Source: Pigmentiphaga litoralis
GTDB taxonomy: Bacteria; Pseudomonadota; Gammaproteobacteria; Burkholderiales; Burkholderiaceae_B
NCBI RefSeq assembly: GCF_014651835.1
Contig: NZ_BMXQ01000001.1
Location: 806,001-870,000, forward strand
Length of the DNA stretch: 64,000 nucleotides
Reading direction: 5' to 3'
Shown here: piece by piece, positions 26,245 to 34,068 of the stretch
How positions within the stretch are numbered: the stretch's first letter is position 1
Layout of the letters: every line of letters begins with the position of its first letter
Notes under the pieces: model-generated
Seen by the model: only the letters and a program-made list of their open reading frames with translations
The model's database searches: none
Told to the model about the DNA's origin: nothing
Program-made: the position numbers and the translations under genes

Positions 26245-27096
26245 TTATTCGGTCCGGACGCCGTTGCGCAGCACGCCGATGGCATCAACGTCCACTTCGA
26301 CCACGTCGCCGGGTTTCATCCACACCGGGGGCTGACGTTTGGCCCCTACGCCGCCTGGCGTGCCGGTCACGATCACATCCCCCGGAGACAGGGGGGTGAA
26401 GGTCGAAATGAACGCGATCTGCCGCGGAATGCTGTGAATCAGGCGGTCGGTGGTGGTGCGCTGCATTTCCACGCCGTTCAGGCGCGTCACCAGGGTCATG
26501 ACCTGGCCGGCGGCGATCTCGTCGGCCGTGACCATCCACGGTCCGAACCCACCCGTGCGCCAGAAGTTCTTGCCCGCCGTCCATTGCGGCGTGGCGCTCT
26601 GCCAGTCGCGCAGGCTGCCGTCGTTATAGCAGGCGTAGCCGGCAATATGCGACCAGGCGTCGTCTTCGCTGATGCGGCGGCCGCCCTGGCCGATCACGAT
26701 CGCGATTTCCCCCTCATAGTCCAGGCGGCTTGATTCGGCCGGCAGCACGATGTCGTCTCCGTGCGCGACCTGGGATTCGGCCACGCGCAGGAAAAGGGTG
26801 GGGCTTTCGGTCACGGTGCGGCCGGTTTCCTGCACGTGGTCGGCATAGTTCAGGCCGACGCAGACGATCTTGCCCGGGTTCGGGATCACCGGCAGCAGCG
26901 TGACCGCGGCCAGCGCAATGGCGGGCGCGGTTTCGGCGTCGGCAATGCCTGCCGCTTCCGCCAGGCGGTTGGCCGCGATCAGGGCCTTGAGGTCCGGGAG
27001 GGCGGCGCCAAAATGCGCGCCAAGATCGATGATGCGATCACCTTTGATCGCGCCATAGGAGGACTTGCCGCGGTAGTCAAAGCTGATGAGTTTCAT
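26245..27096 (-). CDS. Fumarylacetoacetate hydrolase family protein
   Basis: A 283-residue enzyme of the FAH superfamily, metal-dependent hydrolases, isomerases or decarboxylases acting on 2,4-diketo acids from aromatic ring cleavage. VGLNYADHVQETGR, the metal ligand region SRLDYEGEIAIVIG, FGPWMVTADEI and TGTPGGVGAKRQPPVWMKPGD are characteristic. It is the last of three minus-strand genes and overlaps the monooxygenase stop by ATGA. With a VOC dioxygenase-like and a hydroxylase upstream it probably processes a ring-cleavage product; the exact substrate is unknown. Confidence 0.88.
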   Translation of the reverse strand: MKLISFDYRGKSSYGAIKGDRIIDLGAHFGAALPDLKALIAANRLAEAAGIADAETAPAIALAAVTLLPVIPNPGKIVCVGLNYADHVQETGRTVTESPTLFLRVAESQVAHGDDIVLPAESSRLDYEGEIAIVIGQGGRRISEDDAWSHIAGYACYNDGSLRDWQSATPQWTAGKNFWRTGGFGPWMVTADEIAAGQVMTLVTRLNGVEMQRTTTDRLIHSIPRQIAFISTFTPLSPGDVIVTGTPGGVGAKRQPPVWMKPGDVVEVDVDAIGVLRNGVRTE

Positions 27097-28661
27097 GATG
27101 GCCTGTGGGTGGAAAAGGGAAGGTGGGCAAGCAGGGCTGGCAGGTCGCCGGGGTGGCCGGCGACTGCGGCGATGTAGCGGTCGGGGCGCACCAGCACAGC
27201 GGCCGCGCGGTGGTCGTGCAGCCAGGTGCGCAGGGCCGGGGGCAAGTCAGTCAGGACGCGCAGGCCCCGGGTCGGGGCGGGCGGGGTCGAGGGCCATTGC
27301 AGGCCGGGGACGTGCGCGGCGGCGAGCTGTGCTGCGGGCGACGCCTCCGGCCAGCCGGCGGGCCAGGCGTCGGCATCAACCAGCAGTGCGTAATCGTCGC
27401 CCATCAGTGTGTCGAAGCCGCGGCCATCATCCAGCCTGGGCTGGATGACCGGACGGCCGGCGGCAGGGTGATCCTGCGTAAGCGCGCCGGGTGGCAGGCG
27501 GGGGGTCGGGCTGTCGAACAGCGCCGGCGGGCCGTCGGCAAAGCGGGCATCCCTTGCGCGGGCCGCGTCCGGGTCCGTCGTCTGAATCAGGTCGCCCAGT
27601 TGGACGGCCAGATCGATGAAGGCGCGGACATGCGGCGCCCGCTCGGCTTCATAGGTATCGAGCAGCGCATCGGCCGCATCGCCGCGCAGCACGGCGGCAA
27701 GCTTCCAGGCCAGGTTCACCGCGTCGCGTATGCCGGCGCACATGCCCTGGCCCAGGAAGGGCGGCGTCTGGTGGGCCGAATCGCCGGCCAGCAGCAAGGG
27801 ACCCTTGCGCCAGCCTTGCGTGATGACCGAATGGAAGGTGTAGATGGCGGCGCGCTCCAGCGTCGCCTGATCGGGCCGCACCCAGCGCGACACCAGTTGC
27901 CATAAGGTGTCGGGCCGGACCAGTTCAGCCGGGTCGTCCCCCGGCATCAGCATGATTTCCCAACGGCGACGCCGGCCGGTCACGTTGCAGTAGGTCATCG
28001 GCCGTGCCGGGTCGCAGTGCTGCACCGTATGCCGGGGCAGGTCCAGGTCCAGGTCGGGATTGAGGATCACATCGAACACCAGCCAGGGCTGATGCAGGCC
28101 GAGATCTTCGCGGGTCGAGCCCATGGTCTTGCGGACCAGGGATCGCGCGCCGTCGGCGCCCACCACATAGCGGGCACGGACCTGACTGACCGTTGCGGCA
28201 GCGCCTGCGGCCAGCGCGCTGCCGCGCAGCGTCACGCCGTCGTCAGTGACGTCGATGGACTGCAGATCGAAGCCCAGCCTGACGTCCACATCGGGATAGC
28301 GGCGCAAGCCGTCGCGCAGGACCCGTTCCAGTTCCGGCTGGTGAAAGTAGTAGTTGTTGGCGCAGCCATGCGGTCCTGCCAGGGCCGAGCCACGGCGCAC
28401 CAGCAGCGTGCGGCCGGTGGCGTTGACGAAATGCATGCCTTCGGTGCCGGGCCGGGCAATGGCAGTGACGGCATCCCCCAGCCCGATGGACTGGAAGGCG
28501 CGCATGACTTCACCATCGAAATGAATGGCACGCGGCGTCGGAACGACGTCCGGCAGGCGTTCCAGCACGACCACCGACACGCCGGCCGCGCCCAGCAGAT
28601 TGGCCAGCATGGCGCCGGTCGGGCCCAGGCCGACGATGGCCACGTCGAACGTGGACGCCAT
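27093..28661 (-). CDS. FAD-dependent aromatic monooxygenase (MhpA-like)
   Basis: A 522-residue class A flavoprotein hydroxylase. The FAD dinucleotide motif IVGLGPTGAMLANLLG starts at residue ~9, the DG motif appears as GADGARSLVRK, and the ribityl-binding GDSAHQTPPFLGQGMCAG follows near residue 285. Family members use NAD(P)H and O2 to hydroxylate phenolic substrates, for example 3-(3-hydroxyphenyl)propionate. AGGA 8 nt upstream supports the ATG at 28661; MSE at 28670 is an alternative. The start lies within two bases of the VOC gene stop and the stop overlaps the FAH gene. Ring hydroxylation in a catabolic route is inferred from the neighbours. Confidence 0.88.
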   Translation of the reverse strand: MASTFDVAIVGLGPTGAMLANLLGAAGVSVVVLERLPDVVPTPRAIHFDGEVMRAFQSIGLGDAVTAIARPGTEGMHFVNATGRTLLVRRGSALAGPHGCANNYYFHQPELERVLRDGLRRYPDVDVRLGFDLQSIDVTDDGVTLRGSALAAGAAATVSQVRARYVVGADGARSLVRKTMGSTREDLGLHQPWLVFDVILNPDLDLDLPRHTVQHCDPARPMTYCNVTGRRRRWEIMLMPGDDPAELVRPDTLWQLVSRWVRPDQATLERAAIYTFHSVITQGWRKGPLLLAGDSAHQTPPFLGQGMCAGIRDAVNLAWKLAAVLRGDAADALLDTYEAERAPHVRAFIDLAVQLGDLIQTTDPDAARARDARFADGPPALFDSPTPRLPPGALTQDHPAAGRPVIQPRLDDGRGFDTLMGDDYALLVDADAWPAGWPEASPAAQLAAAHVPGLQWPSTPPAPTRGLRVLTDLPPALRTWLHDHRAAAVLVRPDRYIAAVAGHPGDLPALLAHLPFSTHRPS

Positions 28662-28662
28662 C

Positions 28663-29229
28663 TCAGACATCCTGGTCGGCCCGCATCTTTGCCGCCACCT
28701 TGGCCTGCCAGTCGGCGCGCGACATGAAGTCCGGCGTGCGGGTGGCGATGGCTTCGGCCTTTGCAAGGATGACGTCGTCGCTGTCCGCAAAATCGATCGC
28801 CACCCGCAAAGGTTGCGCGCAATACCAGGGGGTATCGACGAATAGTTCGAGCCGGTTGCCTTCCGGATCGCGGCAGTACAGGGAGATGGCGTTGCCATGC
28901 GTGACGGGCTGCATGTCGCTCGCGCCCGACGCGTTGAGCCGGTCATGAAACCGCCGCAAGGTGGCGATGTCGGGCACCCTGAACGAAATCTGATTGATCA
29001 GATTGAAGGGCAGGTCGGCCGGACGGCCCGTCGCCAGGACGATCTGGTGGTGCTCGTTCGGGTCGCGGCTCAGGAACACCAGCTTGACGTGGCCCAGGTC
29101 GCCTTTGTCCGTCTGGGTGAACCGCAAGGCTTCGGTGTAGAAGCGCGCCATGGTGTCCAGGTTCTGCACATAGATGCCAAAGTGGCTGAACGCGAGCGAC
29201 AGCCCGCCGGAAGAGGGTGCGTGTGTCAT
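28663..29229 (-). CDS. VOC-family protein, extradiol dioxygenase-like
   Basis: A 188-residue vicinal-oxygen-chelate protein: residues ~12-135 form the paired beta-alpha-beta-beta-beta modules. H16 (SHFGIYV), H60/H61 (EHHQIVL) and E128 (EGNRLELF) are candidate metal ligands, the pattern of type I extradiol dioxygenases. The single-domain size also fits other VOC enzymes such as glyoxalases. The C-terminal 50 residues are a helical extension. AAGGA precedes the ATG by 9 nt. It is the first gene of the catabolic operon and is divergent from the Bug binding-protein gene. Confidence 0.8.
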   Translation of the reverse strand: MTHAPSSGGLSLAFSHFGIYVQNLDTMARFYTEALRFTQTDKGDLGHVKLVFLSRDPNEHHQIVLATGRPADLPFNLINQISFRVPDIATLRRFHDRLNASGASDMQPVTHGNAISLYCRDPEGNRLELFVDTPWYCAQPLRVAIDFADSDDVILAKAEAIATRTPDFMSRADWQAKVAAKMRADQDV

Positions 29230-29271
29230 GTCTCCGGATCCTTCAGAAGAGAAGTTCGCGATGCAGGTCGC

Positions 29272-29318
29272 GTTATTTGTGGTTAATGATATAGAAATTA
29301 TCGTATATTGAAAATAAC
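29272..29318. promoter_or_regulatory. AT-rich divergent promoter/operator island
   Basis: Between the divergent VOC and Bug genes lies an AT-rich stretch in otherwise high-GC DNA. It is bounded by a perfect inverted repeat, GTTATTT (29272-29278) and AAATAAC (29312-29318), and contains GATA-tagaaat-TATC inside. TATA-like hexamers occur on both strands. A shared operator for a GntR-, MarR- or LysR-type regulator encoded elsewhere is plausible. Confidence 0.45.
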
Positions 29319-29400
29319 AAACGACGCGGCCATCTAAAAACGCCGTGCGACAAACCTGCCGGCGCCCCGACGCGCCGAGACTGATCTGGTGGAGACCACG

Positions 29401-30378
29401 ATGACCTTGCTGCCCGCTTTCGTTCCGTTGCCGACCCTGGTGCTGTCCGCCGTGCTCGCGGCCTCGGTTGCGCATGCCGACACGTACCCGACCAAGGCGA
29501 TCCGCATCATTGCGCCGTTCGCGGCCGGCACCGGGCCGGACACCAATGCCCGCGAAATCGCCGGCGAACTGACAAAGTTGCTGGGACACACCGTGTTCGT
29601 GGACAACCGGCCGGGGGCGTCCAGCATCATCGGCACCGAGGCTGCGGCCAAGGCCGCGCCCGACGGCTACACGCTGTACATCGGCACCACCAGTTCGCTG
29701 TCGGTGCTGCCGCACCTGTACAGCAAGCTGCCGTTCGACGCCGAAAAGGACTTTGCGCCGGTCAGCCTGCTGGGCGTGCTCAACACGGGGCTGATCGCCC
29801 ATCCGAAAGTGGCGGCGGCAGACGCCCGGCAATTGATCGCCCTGCTGCGCGCCAGGCCCGACAGCCTGAACACCGCCAGCCAGGGGGTCGGGAGCTATTC
29901 GCATCTTGCGGGTGAATGGTTCGGGTCGGCATCGGGTACCAAGATGACCTTTGTGCCCTACAACAGCAGCAGCCCCTATGGCGACCTGATGGCGGGGCAG
30001 GTGCAGCTGATGTTCGATGGATTGCCGGCGGCGGCGGGCAGCATCCGGGCGGGCAAGCTCAAACTGCTGGCCATGACCGGCAAGGCGCGCCATCCGGCAT
30101 TCCCCGACGTGCCCACCTTTGAAGAGGCGGGACTGCCCGATTACCGGCCCCTGGCCTGGCAAGGGCTGCTGGCCCCGGCCGGCACGCCGGCTTCTGTCCT
30201 GAACCGGCTCAGCGAGGCCATGCAGCAGGCGGCAAAGAATCCTGAGCTGGCCGAAAAGTGGCGGCAGTACGGCGGCGAGTTGCGCGCGACAACGCCCGAG
30301 GCGTTCGCGCGCTTCATTGCCGACGACCGGGCGATGTGGGGGAAGGTGGTGCGCGACGCGCGGGTGAAGCTGGACTGA
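29401..30378 (+). CDS. Bug/TctC-family periplasmic substrate-binding protein
   Basis: A 325-residue tripartite tricarboxylate-transporter receptor of the Bug family, very numerous in Bordetella relatives. An N-terminal signal peptide (residues 1-26, ending ASVAHA) is followed by YPTKAIRIIAPFAAG, FVDNRPGAS and the FPDVPTFEEAGLPDY motif. GGAG 6 nt upstream supports the ATG at 29401 over an in-frame GTG 12 nt earlier. No TctA/TctB membrane partners are adjacent, which is usual for orphan Bug proteins. Divergent to the aromatic operon, it may bind its substrate or a related carboxylate. Confidence 0.9.
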   Translation: MTLLPAFVPLPTLVLSAVLAASVAHADTYPTKAIRIIAPFAAGTGPDTNAREIAGELTKLLGHTVFVDNRPGASSIIGTEAAAKAAPDGYTLYIGTTSSLSVLPHLYSKLPFDAEKDFAPVSLLGVLNTGLIAHPKVAAADARQLIALLRARPDSLNTASQGVGSYSHLAGEWFGSASGTKMTFVPYNSSSPYGDLMAGQVQLMFDGLPAAAGSIRAGKLKLLAMTGKARHPAFPDVPTFEEAGLPDYRPLAWQGLLAPAGTPASVLNRLSEAMQQAAKNPELAEKWRQYGGELRATTPEAFARFIADDRAMWGKVVRDARVKLD

Positions 30379-30510
30379 GGGCCGGCGGGGGCAGAAAGCG
30401 GACTGTCGACGGCGGGTGGGGAGCCTGCCGGATGTCTGGCGCGAGGAAGGCTATGCTTCTGGTTGATGCCTTTCCGCTTTCCCGCCATTTCGCTTGTGGA
30501 GATCCCCCTC

Positions 30511-31182
30511 ATGTCCGATGACAGCGCCTTCGACCCCGCTACGCCCCCTCCGTCGAAACTGACGCAGACGAAGACCCGGTGGGCGCAGGACCATCGCCTG
30601 CCCGCACGCCGCGCTGACCGTCCGGAGTCCGCACGGCTGCCGCCGGGTCAGCACCGTACCGACGACTGGCCCGTGCTGGACCTGGGGGAACAGCCGGTGG
30701 TGTCGACCGCGGCATGGCGTCTGGAACTGTTCGGCGCCGTGGACAAGCCCGTGATCTGGGATTGGGCGGCCTTTACCGGCCAGACGCAGATCGATGACGT
30801 GTCCGACATTCATTGTGTGACGAGCTGGTCGCGTTATGACAATCGATGGTCGGGCGTGTCCACCCAGGACCTGCTGGCGGCGGTGTCCCCGCACGACGCC
30901 GTGCGCCACGTGCTGCTGCATTCGCACGACGGCTACACCACCAACCTGACCATCGAGGATTTCGCGGCCGAGGGCGTGCTGCTGGCCCATTCCTGGCAAG
31001 GCAAGCCGCTGACCTCAGACCATGGCGGCTCGGTGCGGCTGATCGTGCCGCACCTGTACTTCTGGAAAAGCGCCAAGTGGATCCGCCGGATCGAGTTTCG
31101 CGAGAACGACGCGCCGGGTTTCTGGGAGCAACGCGGCTATCACAATCGCGGCAACCCGTGGACGGAAGAGCGCTACAGCTGA
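30511..31182 (+). CDS. Molybdopterin-domain oxidoreductase, sulfite-oxidase-fold, soluble
   Basis: A 223-residue protein built almost only of the sulfite oxidase/MsrP molybdopterin-binding fold. The conserved cysteine that would coordinate molybdenum is C102 in IHCVTSWSRYDNRW, and SDHGGSVRLIVPHLYFWKSAKWI is characteristic of the fold. Unlike MsrP (YedY) there is no Tat signal, so it should be cytoplasmic. GGAG lies 9 nt upstream of the ATG at 30511; an ATG at 30466 is in frame but lacks such a site. No haem or membrane partner gene adjoins it. Substrate unknown. Confidence 0.8.
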   Translation: MSDDSAFDPATPPPSKLTQTKTRWAQDHRLPARRADRPESARLPPGQHRTDDWPVLDLGEQPVVSTAAWRLELFGAVDKPVIWDWAAFTGQTQIDDVSDIHCVTSWSRYDNRWSGVSTQDLLAAVSPHDAVRHVLLHSHDGYTTNLTIEDFAAEGVLLAHSWQGKPLTSDHGGSVRLIVPHLYFWKSAKWIRRIEFRENDAPGFWEQRGYHNRGNPWTEERYS

Positions 31183-31191
31183 CGCGCGAAG

Positions 31192-31220
31192 GCGGCGGTG
31201 CCGCTGCCCAGCACCGCCGC
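31192..31220. terminator. Hairpin between convergent genes, possible bidirectional terminator
   Basis: Perfect 10-bp stem GCGGCGGTGC (31192-31201) / GCACCGCCGC (31211-31220), 9-nt loop, centred in the 52-nt gap between two convergent genes. No T-run on either side, so termination strength is uncertain. Confidence 0.4.
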
Positions 31221-31234
31221 GGTCAGCGCAGTGC

Positions 31235-32677
31235 TTATCGCGCCGCGGGCTGCGCTTCGCTCTCGGCCCCCAGCGGCGCCGCCACGTCTTCCAGCGACCG
31301 CCGTTCGGCATTCACGCCCCATTTCAACGCCACCAGCCCCGCCGTGATCACCAGCACAGCGGCGATCGCGTAGCCGGTCGTTACGGCGGGCCGGCTGCCT
31401 GATTCGATCAGCGCGCCGAACAGCACGGGCGCGACAAACCCGCCCGCGCCCGTTCCGATGGCATAGAACACCGAAATCGCCAGCGCCCGAATTTCGAGCG
31501 GAAAGACTTCACTCACCGTCAGGTAGGCCGAACTGGCCGCCGCCGACGCCAGGAAGAACACGACCGACCAGCACAAGGCCTGCGTCAGCGCCGTCAGCCA
31601 GCCTTCCAGGAACCACCAACCGGTCAGCGCCAGCGCGGCACCCGACATCCCGTACGTGAACGCGATCATCTTTCGCCGTCCGATCTTGTCGAACAACGGG
31701 CCCAGGATCAGCGGTCCCAGCACGTTGCCCAGCGCGAACGGAAACAGGTACCACGCCACCTTGTCATCGGCGACGCCATAGAAGCGGGTCAGCACCAGCG
31801 CGTAGGTAAAGAAGATGGCGTTATAGAAAAAGGCCTGCGAGATCATCAGCCCCAAGGCCACGACGCTGCGCTGCCGGTAACGGTGAAACAGCAGCCGCGC
31901 CACCTGGCCGATGGTGGGGGAGGCCTGGCGGGCAAAGGTCATCGTCGTCGTGACCGGGGGCAGGGGGCCATGCTGGCGTTCGACCTTGGCCTCGATGTCT
32001 TCGATGATGCGAAGCGCTTCGTCGGCCCGCCCGTGCGACAGCAGCCAGCGCGGGCTTTCGGGCACGTCGCGCCGCACGAGCAGGATCGCAAAGGCCAGCA
32101 TGCCGCCCAGGATGAAGCCGGCACGCCAGCCCAACACCGGGCCCAGCACGGCCGGGTCCAGCAGGACCAGGCTCAGTCCCGCGCCCAATGCCGCGCCGAG
32201 CCAGAAGCTGCCGTTGATGGCCAGGTTCACCCGCCCGCGCACGCGTGCCGGAATCAGTTCGTCGATCGCCGAGTTGATCGCGGCGTATTCGCCGCCTATC
32301 CCCAGGCCCGTCACGAAGCGGCACAGGGTGAAGAAGATGAATTCCTGCGAGAAGCCCGTGGCCAGCGAGCCGGCCATGTAGATCGCCAGCGTGATCAGGA
32401 ACAGGCGCTTGCGGCCCAGCCGGTCGGCCAGCCGCCCGAACACCAGCGCGCCGATCACGGCCCCCGCAATGTAGATCGACCCCGACGCACCGATCTGCGC
32501 CGCGCTCAAGCCCAAGGTGTCCGGCCGTTCCAGGATGCCGCCCAGCGAGCCGACCAGGGTCACCTCCAGGCCATCCAGCACCCACGCAATGCCCAGCGCG
32601 ATCACCACCCGCCAATGCCAGGTCGACCAGGGAAGCCGGTCGAGCCGGGCGGGGATGTCGGTGGTAATCACGGCCAT
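31235..32677 (-). CDS. Major facilitator superfamily transporter
   Basis: A 480-residue inner-membrane transporter with about 12 hydrophobic segments. The loop 2-3 motif GRLADRLGRKRLFL and the repeat GPLFDKIGRRKMI between helices 8 and 9 are MFS signatures, and FVTGLGIGGEYAAINSAIDE places it in the metabolite:H+ symporter (sugar/aromatic acid) branch. AGGAG 6 nt before the ATG at 32677 decides the start; an in-frame ATG 36 nt earlier is less likely. Substrate cannot be assigned; uptake of an aromatic acid for the operon at 26245-29229 is conceivable. Confidence 0.9.
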   Translation of the reverse strand: MAVITTDIPARLDRLPWSTWHWRVVIALGIAWVLDGLEVTLVGSLGGILERPDTLGLSAAQIGASGSIYIAGAVIGALVFGRLADRLGRKRLFLITLAIYMAGSLATGFSQEFIFFTLCRFVTGLGIGGEYAAINSAIDELIPARVRGRVNLAINGSFWLGAALGAGLSLVLLDPAVLGPVLGWRAGFILGGMLAFAILLVRRDVPESPRWLLSHGRADEALRIIEDIEAKVERQHGPLPPVTTTMTFARQASPTIGQVARLLFHRYRQRSVVALGLMISQAFFYNAIFFTYALVLTRFYGVADDKVAWYLFPFALGNVLGPLILGPLFDKIGRRKMIAFTYGMSGAALALTGWWFLEGWLTALTQALCWSVVFFLASAAASSAYLTVSEVFPLEIRALAISVFYAIGTGAGGFVAPVLFGALIESGSRPAVTTGYAIAAVLVITAGLVALKWGVNAERRSLEDVAAPLGAESEAQPAAR

Positions 32678-32802
32678 GCGGAACTCCTTGCGCAAGTTTC
32701 TGGCAGACTTCACCTTATTCGATGGCGTGCATACAAGGTGTGTGCAAAGCCCGCCGCCGCGCCAAGATTTACCGCCAGATGTAACACCAGGAATATCGCT
32801 GC

Positions 32803-34068
32803 ATGAAGTTCATACACACGGCCGACATCCATCTCGACAGTCCGCTGGTGGGCCTGTCCGCCTATCAGGATGCCCCGGCCGACCTGCTGCGCACCGCGAC
32901 CCGCGATGCATTTACCCGCCTGATCGACGACGCCCTGACAGAAGCCGTGGATTTCATGGTCATCTCGGGCGACCTGTATGACGGCAACTGGAAAGACTTC
33001 AACACGGGTCTGTTCTTCGTGCGCGAGATGGGCCGCCTGCGGCGAGCCGGCATCCCGGTCTACCTGCTTCTGGGCAATCACGACGCCGAAAGCGAAATGA
33101 CCCGCAAGCTGCAGCTGCCCGACAACGTGCATGTGTTCGAGACGCGCAAGGCGCACACCCTGTTCCTGGAGCCGCACAAGGTGGCCCTGCATGGCCGCAG
33201 CTTCAAGGACGCCGCCACGACCGACAACCTGGCCGCGACCTATCCGGCCTATGCCGAGGGTTACCTGAACATCGGCATGCTGCACACGGCGCTGGAAGGC
33301 AACGCGGCGCACGCCAACTATGCGCCGACGTCGATCGCCGAACTGGAAGCCAAGGGCTACGAATACTGGGCGCTGGGCCATGTGCATGAGCATGTGATCC
33401 ACCGCGGCAAGTCGACCATTGTCTTTCCGGGCAATCTGCAAGGCCGCCATATTCGCGAAACCGGGCCCCGCGGCGCGGTGCTTGTGACGGCTGAAGGCAA
33501 CGAGATCCAGTCCGTCGACCGCATGCTGGTCGACGTGCTGCGCTGGCACGCGCTGGAAGTCGACGTGACCGAGGCAGACAGCTTTGTCGACGCCATTGCG
33601 GCGGTCGGCCGCGCGCTGGATCAGGTGGTGGCCGACGGCGCGGACGGGCGCCCGCTGGCGTTGCGGGTCACGTTGCACGGCGCGTCCCGCGCGCATGGGG
33701 CGCTGTTCGGCCTGGAAGCGCAGTTGCGTGCCGAGGTGCTGGCCTTGGCCACGGCGCTTGGATCGGACCGCGTATGGATCGAAAAGCTCAAGATCCGCAC
33801 CACGCCTGCGCACACGGCCAGCCTGCTGGCGGAACGGTCCGACGCGCTGTCCGACCTGCAGGCTTTGCTGGCCGAAGCGCCGCAAAGCCAGGAATTCCTG
33901 GACAGCCTGCTGCCTGACCTGCAGGCCATGGTCAACAAACTGCCGCTGGATGTGCTGAAAAGCATGCCTGAACTGGAACGCATCCGCAGCGGAGACCTGT
34001 CGGCCCTGCTCGATGACGTCACCCCGGGCCTGCTGGCCCACCTGGCCTCCGCCGGGGAGTCCCGCTGA
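32803..34068 (+). CDS. SbcD/Mre11-like exonuclease subunit (YhaO-like)
   Basis: A 421-residue metallophosphoesterase nuclease of the SbcD/Mre11 family. Metal motifs are in order: HTADIHLDSP (residues 5-14), SGDLYDG, LLGNHD, a histidine in GMLHTALEG, and GHVHEH. The C-terminal 150 residues are the coiled-coil-associated capping region. Overlaps by one base (TGATG) with the large ATPase gene downstream, so the two make one complex, expected to process DNA ends. Length and pairing match Bacillus YhaO/YhaN more than E. coli SbcCD. A ribosome site is not obvious; AGGAA lies 12 nt upstream. Confidence 0.9.
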   Translation: MKFIHTADIHLDSPLVGLSAYQDAPADLLRTATRDAFTRLIDDALTEAVDFMVISGDLYDGNWKDFNTGLFFVREMGRLRRAGIPVYLLLGNHDAESEMTRKLQLPDNVHVFETRKAHTLFLEPHKVALHGRSFKDAATTDNLAATYPAYAEGYLNIGMLHTALEGNAAHANYAPTSIAELEAKGYEYWALGHVHEHVIHRGKSTIVFPGNLQGRHIRETGPRGAVLVTAEGNEIQSVDRMLVDVLRWHALEVDVTEADSFVDAIAAVGRALDQVVADGADGRPLALRVTLHGASRAHGALFGLEAQLRAEVLALATALGSDRVWIEKLKIRTTPAHTASLLAERSDALSDLQALLAEAPQSQEFLDSLLPDLQAMVNKLPLDVLKSMPELERIRSGDLSALLDDVTPGLLAHLASAGESR

